Shown here: piece after piece, positions 8,601 to 13,496 of the stretch
Layout: each line of letters starts with the position of its first letter
How positions within the stretch are numbered: the first letter of the stretch is position 1
Assembly: GCA_039798705.1 (NCBI GenBank)
Contig: JBDKFN010000045.1
Span: forward strand, 1-14,574
Direction of reading: 5' to 3'
Source: CAIKLP01 sp039798705
GTDB taxonomy: Bacteria; Bacteroidota; Bacteroidia; Sphingobacteriales; Sphingobacteriaceae
DNA length: 14,574 nt
Translations under genes and position numbers: made by a program
Notes under the pieces: generated by a model
Told to the model about the DNA's origin: nothing
Seen by the model: only the letters and a program-made list of their open reading frames with translations
Databases searched by the model: none

Positions 8601-10061
8601 CCCTACAATTGCAAAAGATACAGTTTGAGCCATTGGACTAAACATTTTTCCTTCGATACCTACCAAGGTTAGAATTGGGATATAAACAATAAGGATAATT
8701 ATTTCGCCGAATGCGGCACTACTTCGGATTTTAGAAGCGGAAATAAAAACTTCATTATCCATTTCTGATTGGGAAAGTTTACCCATTGCTTTCCGCATCC
8801 CTAAATGGTGCAATGTGGCTTCTACTATAATTACGGCACCGTCTACAATTAAACCAAAGTCAATAGCTCCCAAACTCATAAGGTTTGCACTTACTCCAAA
8901 TACATTCATCAAACCCAACGCAAAAAGCATTGATAACGGAATGGCAGAAGCAACTATTAATCCTGCACGTAGATTTCCGAGAAATAAAACCAAAACGAAG
9001 ATTACTATTAATGCACCTTCAATCAGATTTTTTTCTACTGTGCTGATTGCTCGGTTTACCAAATCGGTTCGATCTAAATAGGGTTCTATTACTACATCTT
9101 TTGGCAATGATTTTTGAATAGTTGACATTTTATCTTTAATGCGGCCTACTACATCAGCACTATTTGCACCTTTTAGCATCATTACTACACCACCTACTGC
9201 GTCCACTTCACCATTGTAGGTCATTGCACCGTAACGAACAGCACTACCTAAATGCACTTCGGCAACATCTTTTATTAAAATAGGAATGCCGTTTGGATTT
9301 GTTTTTACAACTATGTTTTTAATATCGTCAAACGAACCAATTAACCCCACACCACGAATGAAATATGCGTTTGGTTTCTTGTCAATATATGCCCCGCCAG
9401 TGTTTTCGTTGTTCTTTTCTAAAGCGGTAAAAATTTCGGGAATTGTTATACCCATTGCAATCAAGCGGTCAGGATTTACTGCAACTTCATATTGTTTCAA
9501 TTGTCCGCCAAAGCTGTTAACCTCTGCAATTCCTTTGGTTCCATAAAGCTGTCGGGCAACAATCCAATCTTGCATTGTCCGTAAATCCATAGCTGTGTAT
9601 TTACTTTCACTTCCCTTTTTTGGGTGAATAATATATTGATACACTTCCCCTAAACCAGTGCTAACTGGTGCCAATTCAGGTGTACCAACACCTTTTGGGA
9701 TTTTGCTTTCGGCTTCCTTTAATCGTTCGTTAATAAGTTGTCGGGCAAAGTAGATGTCCACTTTATCGTCAAAAACAACTGTAATTACTGAAAGTCCGAA
9801 ACGGGAAATGCTCCGCAGTTCTTCCAAGTCTGGAAGGTTGGCAATGCTTTGCTCTATAGGGAAAGTTACCAACTGTTCTACCTCTTGTCCTGCAAGGGTT
9901 GGACAAGCAGTAATGATTTGCACTTGATTGTTGGTAATGTCTGGAACTGCATCAATAGACAGTTTAGTTGCACTCCATACTCCCCAAACAATAAGTGCAA
10001 GTGTCATCAATGCAATGATGAATTTATTTTTTATGCTGAACGCTATTATTTTGTCTAACAT
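5700..10061 (-). CDS. czcA: CzcA-family heavy-metal RND pump fused to TolC/CzcC-like channel
   Basis: A proton-driven inner-membrane pump (about residues 1-1035) fused in frame to an outer-membrane efflux protein (about 1060-1453); 1453 residues in total. The RND part starts with a membrane helix at about 13-30. It carries the HME-family proton relay LGAIDFGLIVDGAVIIVE with D401, D407 and E414, which match the D/D/E triad of CzcA, and ends with a helix and a KKRKSK stretch. Next comes a hydrophobic segment ending in NAQ (about 1036-1056), which looks like a signal peptide. It would carry the following chain across the membrane, where the TolC-type helices and repeats follow. Such fusions are known in Bacteroidota. 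The single chain fixes a 1:1 ratio of pump to channel. It is 94 bp from the His-rich gene upstream. Family certain; metal range (Cu/Ag versus Co/Zn/Cd/Ni) not resolved, though the P1B-2 ATPase neighbour favours zinc-like ions. Confidence 0.95.
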   Translation of the reverse strand: MLDKIIAFSIKNKFIIALMTLALIVWGVWSATKLSIDAVPDITNNQVQIITACPTLAGQEVEQLVTFPIEQSIANLPDLEELRSISRFGLSVITVVFDDKVDIYFARQLINERLKEAESKIPKGVGTPELAPVSTGLGEVYQYIIHPKKGSESKYTAMDLRTMQDWIVARQLYGTKGIAEVNSFGGQLKQYEVAVNPDRLIAMGITIPEIFTALEKNNENTGGAYIDKKPNAYFIRGVGLIGSFDDIKNIVVKTNPNGIPILIKDVAEVHLGSAVRYGAMTYNGEVDAVGGVVMMLKGANSADVVGRIKDKMSTIQKSLPKDVVIEPYLDRTDLVNRAISTVEKNLIEGALIVIFVLVLFLGNLRAGLIVASAIPLSMLFALGLMNVFGVSANLMSLGAIDFGLIVDGAVIIVEATLHHLGMRKAMGKLSQSEMDNEVFISASKIRSSAAFGEIIILIVYIPILTLVGIEGKMFSPMAQTVSFAIVGALILSLTYIPMMCAAFLSKNISHKQTLSDRMMNLFQRIYAPLLEKAIRFKKVIVVATVAIFIVSVFLFSRMGGEFIPTLQEGDFAFHCILPQGTSLSQSLETSMQASRLIKEFDEVKMVVGKTGAAEVPTDPMPPEATDMMIILKSPTDWKRDISYDELAEEFEEKLNTIPGVFFEKNQPIQMRFNELMTGIRQDVAVKIFGENMDTLLSYANKVNVVVQNVDGATEPSVERVAGLPQIVIKYNRSQIANYGLNIEDINHIVSTSFAGGSAGVVYENERKFELVVRLDSTHRNNIDDVSHLYIPTTNGTQIPLSQVAEIKMELGPAQISREEGKRRIVVGFNIKGRDVESVVTDIQKVLNEKVKLPEGYYYTYGGTFENLQAASKRLMIALPVALALIFMLLYFTFGSVKQATLIYTAIPMSAIGGVFALLIRDMPFSISAGIGFIALFGVAVLNGIVLIGTFNQLEKDGMIDILERIKEGTKIRLRPVLMTATVASFGFLPMALSHGAGAEVQKPLATVVIGGLITATFLTLFVLPLLYLIFSKKRKSKIKISVAVLFAFVLFSFNIVNAQIQTVNVISVDDAINTALKNNLEIQSQQLSVQSSRILKKSVFELPKTNVNFQFGQYNSINQDKAFQINQSIPFPTYYTSKSGLFKAESESSELQQQATASEIKAQVQYWFYQMQYLQTTKKHLQSLDSLYYDFVSAAALRYETGETNLLEKTTAETKRGQLSLLLKQNETDFITAYHSLKTLMNTSEDFVLSNSEKFQPIAISNVLDTTLIANNPSLKLLYQQAVIANQNKKIETASTLPDFNVGYFNQSLIGVQSINGADVNFDGSKRFQGFNIGISIPITFFSNASKIKSLEYKQQALQRDADNGKLILQTKLQNAFQQYNQNLLQYNYYNSTALPNAEIIISTAKIGFKSGEIGYIEYLQALQTAIDVQLNYLQSINQINQSIVIINFLINK

Positions 10062-10154
10062 TTTTTATCAGTTTAATGAATGAATACAAGATTACATGCA
10101 GTGCGTTAGCACCGTCAATGTTTTTTTGTCCGTGTTAGCGGAACTTATAAATCA

Positions 10155-10541
10155 TTAACTGAATTGAGGGGGTTGCCAAATACTGTTTTGATCGGCTGAA
10201 GAATAAATAATCTCATTGTACATCTCTGAAACTTTTTCGGAAACAAGGTGAGGTTCACTTATAGAAAAATTGTGTTCGGGATTGAAAACAATGGTAGTGT
10301 GCATGGATGCACAATCATTTGTCTTGAAAGGCAAGTTGTCGTTTTCGTGGTGGTCTTTGTCCGAATGTTCGGGGTTGTTGCTATAATGATCGGCAAGGAA
10401 GTGAGCAAAAGATTTGTCTTGCTCATCAGGATGGTGCTCTAAGTAGTGATGAATGAGTAAAGGCAACTTCAATAGATGATGCATTTCTGTGTTTGCTGAC
10501 AGAAATACGAAGAGAAGTGATATTGAGATTAACTTTTTCAA
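10155..10541 (-). CDS. His-rich small secreted protein heading the metal operon (TTG start)
   Basis: A 128-residue exported protein, not assigned to a named family. Residues 1 to about 19 (KKLISISLLFVFLSA) form a signal peptide. The mature part is rich in His, Asp and Glu (MHHLLKLP, HHYLEHHPDEQD, SDKDHHEND), has one Cys in TNDCASMH and ends with IWQPPQFS. The composition and place suggest a periplasmic metal-binding or metal-sensing accessory protein for the pump; this is inference. I recall similar small proteins in front of czc/cus operons in Bacteroidota, so conservation is likely. The frame has a TAG directly before the TTG at 10539-10541. The next in-frame ATG is residue 19 and would delete the signal peptide, so TTG is the better start. 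The 94-bp gap to the RND gene is compatible with one transcript. Confidence 0.75.
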   Translation of the reverse strand: MKKLISISLLFVFLSANTEMHHLLKLPLLIHHYLEHHPDEQDKSFAHFLADHYSNNPEHSDKDHHENDNLPFKTNDCASMHTTIVFNPEHNFSISEPHLVSEKVSEMYNEIIYSSADQNSIWQPPQFS

Positions 10542-10546
10542 CTATA

Positions 10547-10554
10547 CAAATGTA
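10547..10554 (-). promoter_or_regulatory. Possible Bacteroidota -7 box for the metal operon
   Basis: On the minus strand this reads TACATTTG, matching the TAnnTTTG consensus. It ends only 5 bases before the TTG start at 10541. If used, the mRNA would have almost no leader. A clear TTTG -33 box at the usual spacing is not present, so confidence is low. Confidence 0.35.
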
Positions 10555-10734
10555 AATAAATTATTTGAGAGAAATTATATGGATAGTCCACACCTATAAG
10601 TAATAAAAATTATTTCTTACATTTGAATACTAGTAAGAGTCAATCCCTCCTACTTTTACACTGGGTTTCCAAGCGGTTACCCATTTGAAAATTGAGAAAA
10701 AAAAAGTCAATGAATATAAGGGTTTCGAGAGTTA

Positions 10735-10757
10735 GGTTCATTTACCCCACTCTCCGC
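10735..10757 (+). repeat. Degenerate tRNA-Ser-like 3' end, copy 1 (probable att remnant)
   Basis: These 23 bases match 11171-11193 at 19 positions, including an identical final CCCCACTCTCCGC. In tRNA terms this is a T-loop, T-stem 3' strand, acceptor strand ACTCTCC and discriminator G. The T-stem no longer pairs and no tRNA body lies upstream, so it is a broken end. A terminator starts six bases later, as expected downstream of a real tRNA gene. Confidence 0.6.
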
Positions 10758-10884
10758 CAAAGAAAAATGCCGCCTGTAAGGGACGGCATTTTTTGTTTTA
10801 AAGCGTTGCGAATTCATTCGCAAAAGCGAGAAAACAAAAAATGCAGAAGCAGACGTCGTCAGACGGCTGCGGTATTTTTCTTTG
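10757..10884. repeat. 128-bp interrupted near-palindrome
   Basis: The outer arms CAAAGAAAAATGCCGC (from 10758) and GCGGTATTTTTCTTTG (to 10884) are complementary with one mismatch. Further in, GCATTTTTTGTTTT (10787-10800) pairs exactly with AAAACAAAAAATGC (10831-10844), and the centre TTGCGAA/TTCGCAA (10806-10823) closes on a 4-nt loop. The terminator lies in the left arm. A long snap-back like this is typical of small non-autonomous elements or paired terminators. Confidence 0.65.
10764..10793 (+). terminator. Bidirectional rho-independent terminator
   Basis: The stem AAAATGCCG (10764-10772) pairs with CGGCATTTT (10784-10792) around an 11-nt loop, with T-runs on the 3' side of both strands. 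It follows the tRNA-like 3' end at 10735-10757 by six bases. Confidence 0.8.
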
Positions 10885-10897
10885 ACTCAGCTTCCCC

Positions 10898-10951
10898 CTT
10901 CAGGGGATCACCGGAGCGAAGCGGAGGTAATCCCGGAAGCGACCCTGAAAG
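10898..10951. repeat. Nested hairpin
   Basis: The outer arms CTTCAGGG (10898-10905) and CCCTGAAAG (10943-10951) enclose an inner stem GGATCACC/GGTAATCC (10905-10912 and 10926-10933) with a purine-rich loop. This is a compact folded unit with no T-run. Function is unknown. Confidence 0.55.
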
Positions 10952-10979
10952 TCTTGCTTTGAATCTAAGCATCCAAACG

Positions 10980-11026
10980 TGTCCCTATATTGGGACATTG
11001 CCCTCGGAAATGCGAGAGGAGCAGAA
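10980..11026 (+). repeat. 47-bp repeat, copy 1
   Basis: Begins with the hairpin GTCCC-6 nt-GGGAC, then CCTCGGAAATGCGAGAGG, which forms a second small hairpin, and ends in GGAGCAGAA. It matches copy 2 at 38 of 47 positions without gaps; the unit spacing is 86 bp. It resembles a dispersed structural repeat; no protein is encoded. Confidence 0.65.
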
Positions 11027-11065
11027 TTAAAAAAATCATTTTTTCAGAATTATATAAATTGAATA

Positions 11066-11112
11066 TGTCCCTATTTAGGGACGGAGCCTTCGGAAAAGCC
11101 AGAGGAGCGGAA
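11066..11112 (+). repeat. 47-bp repeat, copy 2
   Basis: Same layout as copy 1: GTCCC-TATTTA-GGGAC hairpin, then CCTTCGGAAAAGCCAGAGG and GGAGCGGAA. Differences from copy 1 lie mostly in the first loop and the short linker, while both GTCCC/GGGAC arms are kept. This suggests that the fold matters. Confidence 0.65.
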
Positions 11113-11163
11113 ATGTATAATATTAAAGGGATTTAGCAGAAAATAATATTGAAATAATTGTTT

Positions 11164-11193
11164 GGACGAGGGTTCGACTCCCCCACTCTCCGC
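11164..11193 (+). other. tRNA-Ser-like (or tmRNA-like) 3' end fragment, probable att site
   Basis: The geometry of a tRNA 3' half is present: T-stem GAGGG (11168-11172), 7-nt loop TTCGACT, stem CCCCC (11180-11184) with one A-C mismatch, acceptor strand ACTCTCC (11185-11191) and discriminator G, followed by CA. The acceptor and the G discriminator fit a GGAGAGT-type tRNA-Ser. The preceding TTTGGACG also resembles tmRNA 3' ends. No D-arm, anticodon arm or 5' acceptor is found upstream, so it is not a complete RNA gene. Such duplicated 3' ends mark integration by tyrosine recombinases. Confidence 0.65.
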
Positions 11194-11323
11194 ACTAACG
11201 GTTTTGTGCTTGGCGAAGGTGGCGATATTCACCACAAATGTTGATGCGGAGAACCAAACTTTGATTGACCACAAATGTGTCTGCGGAGCACTGAACCGCC
11301 ACTTTTGCCAAACCCGTGTTAGC
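11194..11323 (+). repeat. Hairpin C: attC-like inverted repeat, sister of hairpin A
   Basis: The left arm TTGGCGAAGGTGGCG (11210-11224) and right arm CGCCACTTTTGCCAA (11297-11311) are identical to those of hairpin A. The flanks are also shared (GCACTGAACCGCC before the right arm). Outer ends are ACTAAC (11194-11199) and GTTAGC (11318-11323). The loop differs from A but again contains an internal duplication: ACCACAAATGT...GCGGAG at 11231-11251 and 11268-11288, 18 of 21 bases the same. The element abuts the tRNA-like 3' end exactly. It lies 61 bp downstream of the stop of the minus-strand lipoprotein gene, the position an attC site has in a gene cassette. Confidence 0.75.
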
Positions 11324-11384
11324 GGTTCGTGCTACTGCTTGTTCGGAGTTGGTCAGCCCGAAATGCGCACAACGGTTTATTTGA

Positions 11385-12011
11385 TTACTTGACCACAAAA
11401 TATTTGCCGTCTTTGTATATAGTAATCCGTTTTGGTTTTTGTCCGTTGCTGTGCAAATAATTTTCAAACTCTATTTTGTCCAACTCAAATTTGCCTGATG
11501 AAGTGTTGTGGTTGAAATTGATAAAATAATCATACTGATGTTGTCCACCGTTTGAAAAAACAACTAATATAAACTCTGCTTTTTCGCTGTCAACCCAGCC
11601 CATCATATTCACATAAACCAAAGATTTTCTCGCTGCCTGTTTTTTTTGTCCAACTTCTGGGCTAACAAGTCGAATTTGAGTTTTCTCAATTGTCTCCGGT
11701 AGTTCTATGTCTGGAAAGTCGTCAGGTTGTCCGTAAATATGCTTTCCAAAATACAAAGTGTCAAATGTCGTCTTGTCCTTTTTGTAAGCTGCTTTTACAA
11801 ACTCAGTAATGGCTTGGGTATAAATTTTTGTCAGTTCATCTTTCTGCACAGTCAAACTATCTGTCGTTGCAGAGTTTTTTTGTTGAGTTGAAGAACTGTC
11901 GGAAATGATTTTGTCCGCCTGGGGTTTGGTGCCCGTTTGATTTGAGCAAGCAGTCAAGCCAAGGAAAATTGTCAAAATTAAAAATGTCATTATGTATTTG
12001 TGTCTCTTCAT
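11385..12011 (-). CDS. Unknown lipoprotein, in cassette-like setting
   Basis: A 208-residue predicted lipoprotein of unknown function. The signal sequence (residues 1-21, LTAC lipobox, Cys22) is followed by a low-complexity Ser/Thr/Gln-rich linker to about residue 55. A compact alpha+beta domain follows, with patterns such as ITEFVKAAYKKDKTTFDTLYFG, a hydrophobic VYVNMMGWVDSEKAEFILVVFSNG core and the end ITIYKDGKYFVVK. I do not recognise a family. The domain looks like a small periplasmic fold of the NTF2 or DUF4348 kind, but this is a guess. The gene stands alone: the inverted motifs ACCGCTAAC (12054-12062) and GTTAGCGGT (11318-11326) bracket it, its start is 42 bp from the right boundary, and hairpin C follows its stop. 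No metal-binding clusters are seen. Confidence 0.8.
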   Translation of the reverse strand: MKRHKYIMTFLILTIFLGLTACSNQTGTKPQADKIISDSSSTQQKNSATTDSLTVQKDELTKIYTQAITEFVKAAYKKDKTTFDTLYFGKHIYGQPDDFPDIELPETIEKTQIRLVSPEVGQKKQAARKSLVYVNMMGWVDSEKAEFILVVFSNGGQHQYDYFINFNHNTSSGKFELDKIEFENYLHSNGQKPKRITIYKDGKYFVVK

Positions 12012-12053
12012 TTTTTGCTCTGTCGGTTAATGTTTCCACTGTCGTCCAGCATG

Positions 12054-12062
12054 ACCGCTAAC
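12054..12062 (-). repeat. Inverted GTTAGCGGT boundary motif
   Basis: ACCGCTAAC here is the exact reverse complement of GTTAGCGGT at 11318-11326. The similarity extends loosely into the sequence inside (GTTAGCGGTCATGCT on the minus strand versus GTTAGCGGTTCGTGCT on the plus strand). The two copies bracket the lipoprotein gene. A 9-base match alone is weak. Confidence 0.4.
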
Positions 12063-12304
12063 TAGTGTATACCCGAAACTAAACTTCGCTTAGCCATACT
12101 AAAATGGAGTAATATGCGAAACTTTGATTCATTTAATTCTTTTTGCAATTACAGATGTATTTTCTAATTTATTGCTCCCAAAAATAATAATTAACCCTCA
12201 TATTATTACATAGACCTTTCCTGGAAAAAATTCACCCCTACAAAATCAAATTTATTCGCAAAACCTCCCCTTTTTATTATCTTTAAAAAATTAATAAAAA
12301 TCAA
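12063..12304. other. AT-rich intergenic region upstream of efp
   Basis: No gene or strong hairpin is seen. A TATCTTTA at 12278-12285 resembles the TAnnTTTG -7 box on the plus strand, without a clear -33 partner. It is the best candidate for the efp promoter and would give a leader of roughly 10-15 bases. The AATTAATAAAAATCAA just before the efp ATG is A-rich rather than Shine-Dalgarno-like. Confidence 0.35.
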
Positions 12305-12859
12305 ATGGCTACTACTTCAGAATTAAGCAAAAACTCATTCATACGTTACAATAACGAATTATTAAAGGTGATTGAATACGATCATATTACGCCTGGTAAA
12401 GGAAATGCAATTTATTCTTTAAAATGCAGGAACGTAGAAACTGGGAAACAGAGTGAGGTGCGTTTTCGTTCAGGAGAAAAAGTAGATATTATTCGTGTAG
12501 ACGAATATGAAATGCAATACCTTTATTTAGAAGGTGATTCACTTATTTGTATGAATCAAGAAACATTTGATCAAATTCCCGTTCCTCAATCTATTTTTGG
12601 TGAAGCTATTCAATTTTTAAAAGAAGGAATGATTTTAAGAATTCGTTTTGACGATAATGAAAAACCATTAGCAGGCGATTTACCTAAACATGTGGAATTA
12701 GAAACCATTTATACAGAAGTTGGTGTCAAAGGAAAACTACTCAAATTAGCGCAAGTAGAAGGAAACATTAATGTTCAAGTCCCTTTATTTGTTGAAATTG
12801 GTGATAAACTAAAAATCAATACGGAAACTGGCGAATACGTTGAAAGAATAATGAAGTAA
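12305..12859 (+). CDS. efp: Elongation factor P
   Basis: A 184-residue translation factor that relieves ribosomes stalled at proline runs. It shows the three EF-P domains: an N-terminal KOW-like barrel (about 1-64) with the tip loop HITPGKGNA, whose Lys32 is the residue equivalent to the modified Lys34 of E. coli, and two OB folds (about 65-126 and 127-184). The C-terminus has VNVPLF-like NVQVPLF, GDKLKINTETGEYVERI and the conserved TEVGVKG segment. Length is near the usual 185-190. It is divergent for a Bacteroidota EF-P: after PGKG the common AFVRTKLKSL stretch reads AIYSLKCRNV, and the usual DTATNATKPA segment is KLLKLAQVEG. It may be a paralogue or a lineage-specific form. It converges with the lipoprotein gene on the other strand with only 8 bp between stops and no terminator visible. 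Confidence 0.92.
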   Translation: MATTSELSKNSFIRYNNELLKVIEYDHITPGKGNAIYSLKCRNVETGKQSEVRFRSGEKVDIIRVDEYEMQYLYLEGDSLICMNQETFDQIPVPQSIFGEAIQFLKEGMILRIRFDDNEKPLAGDLPKHVELETIYTEVGVKGKLLKLAQVEGNINVQVPLFVEIGDKLKINTETGEYVERIMK

Positions 12860-12867
12860 TAGTCGGA

Positions 12868-13473
12868 TTATTTCGATTCCTCGTTTATTATCTCTTGCAA
12901 TTGCACATCATCTATTTGAAAAATTCCAGGGCTCAATAATGTTAAATCTATTCTAATTCGATCTAAATCTGAAGGAATATGTTTTTCTATTACATATTGT
13001 TTCCACTCCGAAAAAGTTTCGTTAGATGATATAGATTTAACATCATTGGGTTCTTTAGAATCGCCTTTTAGGGTAATTGCTGCTATATCAATTTTAAAAT
13101 TTGTGCCGTTATTTTTAACCCAAAAACTCATTCGATAATTTGCACCACTTTTAACCTCAAACTCTTGAAATAAGCCTGGCGATTGAAACATACCTTTATT
13201 GCTGCATTTACGAATTATAAATTTTAAAGCACGATTTCCTTCTTTTACATCATTACTATCTGAAATAATATCAAAGTCGTTGATGCTTCGATCGTTTTGC
13301 TCTATGGTTTCTTTGTACCTGGTAAAATACCAATTAACTGGTAATTGATTTTGAACAATTTCAAAACCTCCGTTCATTCCAGCTGACTGATCTCTGATTT
13401 CACGATTTGAAATACAAGATTGAAAAGCAAAAGGAATAATTGCAAATAAGAAAAAAAGTTTAACCGTTTTCAT
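12868..13473 (-). CDS. Unknown lipoprotein with jelly-roll (CBM-like) domain
   Basis: A 201-residue predicted lipoprotein. The signal sequence (residues 1-19, FQSC lipobox, Cys20) precedes one domain. Its pattern is GGFEIVQNQLPVNWYF near the start, then EGNRALKFII, a GLFQEFEVKSGANYRMSFWVK strand pair, FSEWKQYVIE and LSPGIFQIDDVQLQEI at the end. This order (N-G-FE..P..W, Y.MSFWVK, W, IDDV.L) is that of carbohydrate-binding-like CBM4/9 jelly rolls often found on Bacteroidota surface proteins. Ligand unknown; it is too short to hold an enzyme as well. It starts 23 bp after the nitroreductase stop on the same strand, so the two are probably one transcript, although no functional link is evident. 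Confidence 0.8.
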   Translation of the reverse strand: MKTVKLFFLFAIIPFAFQSCISNREIRDQSAGMNGGFEIVQNQLPVNWYFTRYKETIEQNDRSINDFDIISDSNDVKEGNRALKFIIRKCSNKGMFQSPGLFQEFEVKSGANYRMSFWVKNNGTNFKIDIAAITLKGDSKEPNDVKSISSNETFSEWKQYVIEKHIPSDLDRIRIDLTLLSPGIFQIDDVQLQEIINEESK

Positions 13474-13496
13474 CGTTAAATATATAACGATTAAAA

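Larger units (their letters stand above)
10542..11384. other. 843-base structured non-coding region between operon and lipoprotein gene
   Basis: No credible gene on either strand. Open frames here run through inverted repeats and have no protein-like pattern. It contains, in order, a plain AT-rich part (10555-10734), a tRNA-like 3' end, a terminator within a near-palindrome, a nested hairpin, two 47-bp repeats, a second tRNA-like 3' end and hairpin C. The density of structure suggests an integration hot spot or a former mobile-element junction. Confidence 0.7.

Noticed and set aside
2072..9546. Plus-strand open frames opposite the ATPase, adaptor and RND genes
   Set aside because: They are antisense shadows of well-supported genes; their sequences show no family features.
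10692..11030. 112-residue plus-strand open frame
   Set aside because: It crosses the tRNA-like end, terminator, palindrome and repeat copy 1; the amino acid sequence is just these structures translated.
11164..11193. Complete tRNA or tmRNA gene
   Set aside because: Only the T-arm and acceptor 3' strand are present; no 5' acceptor, D-arm or anticodon arm is found within 150 bases upstream.
10542..11384. CRISPR array or retron-type RNA
   Set aside because: Repeats occur only twice with unequal sequences, with no regular spacers, cas gene or reverse transcriptase in the window.
11071..11467. Several open frames on both strands over hairpin C
   Set aside because: They follow the inverted repeat and overlap the lipoprotein gene in other frames; no independent evidence for coding.
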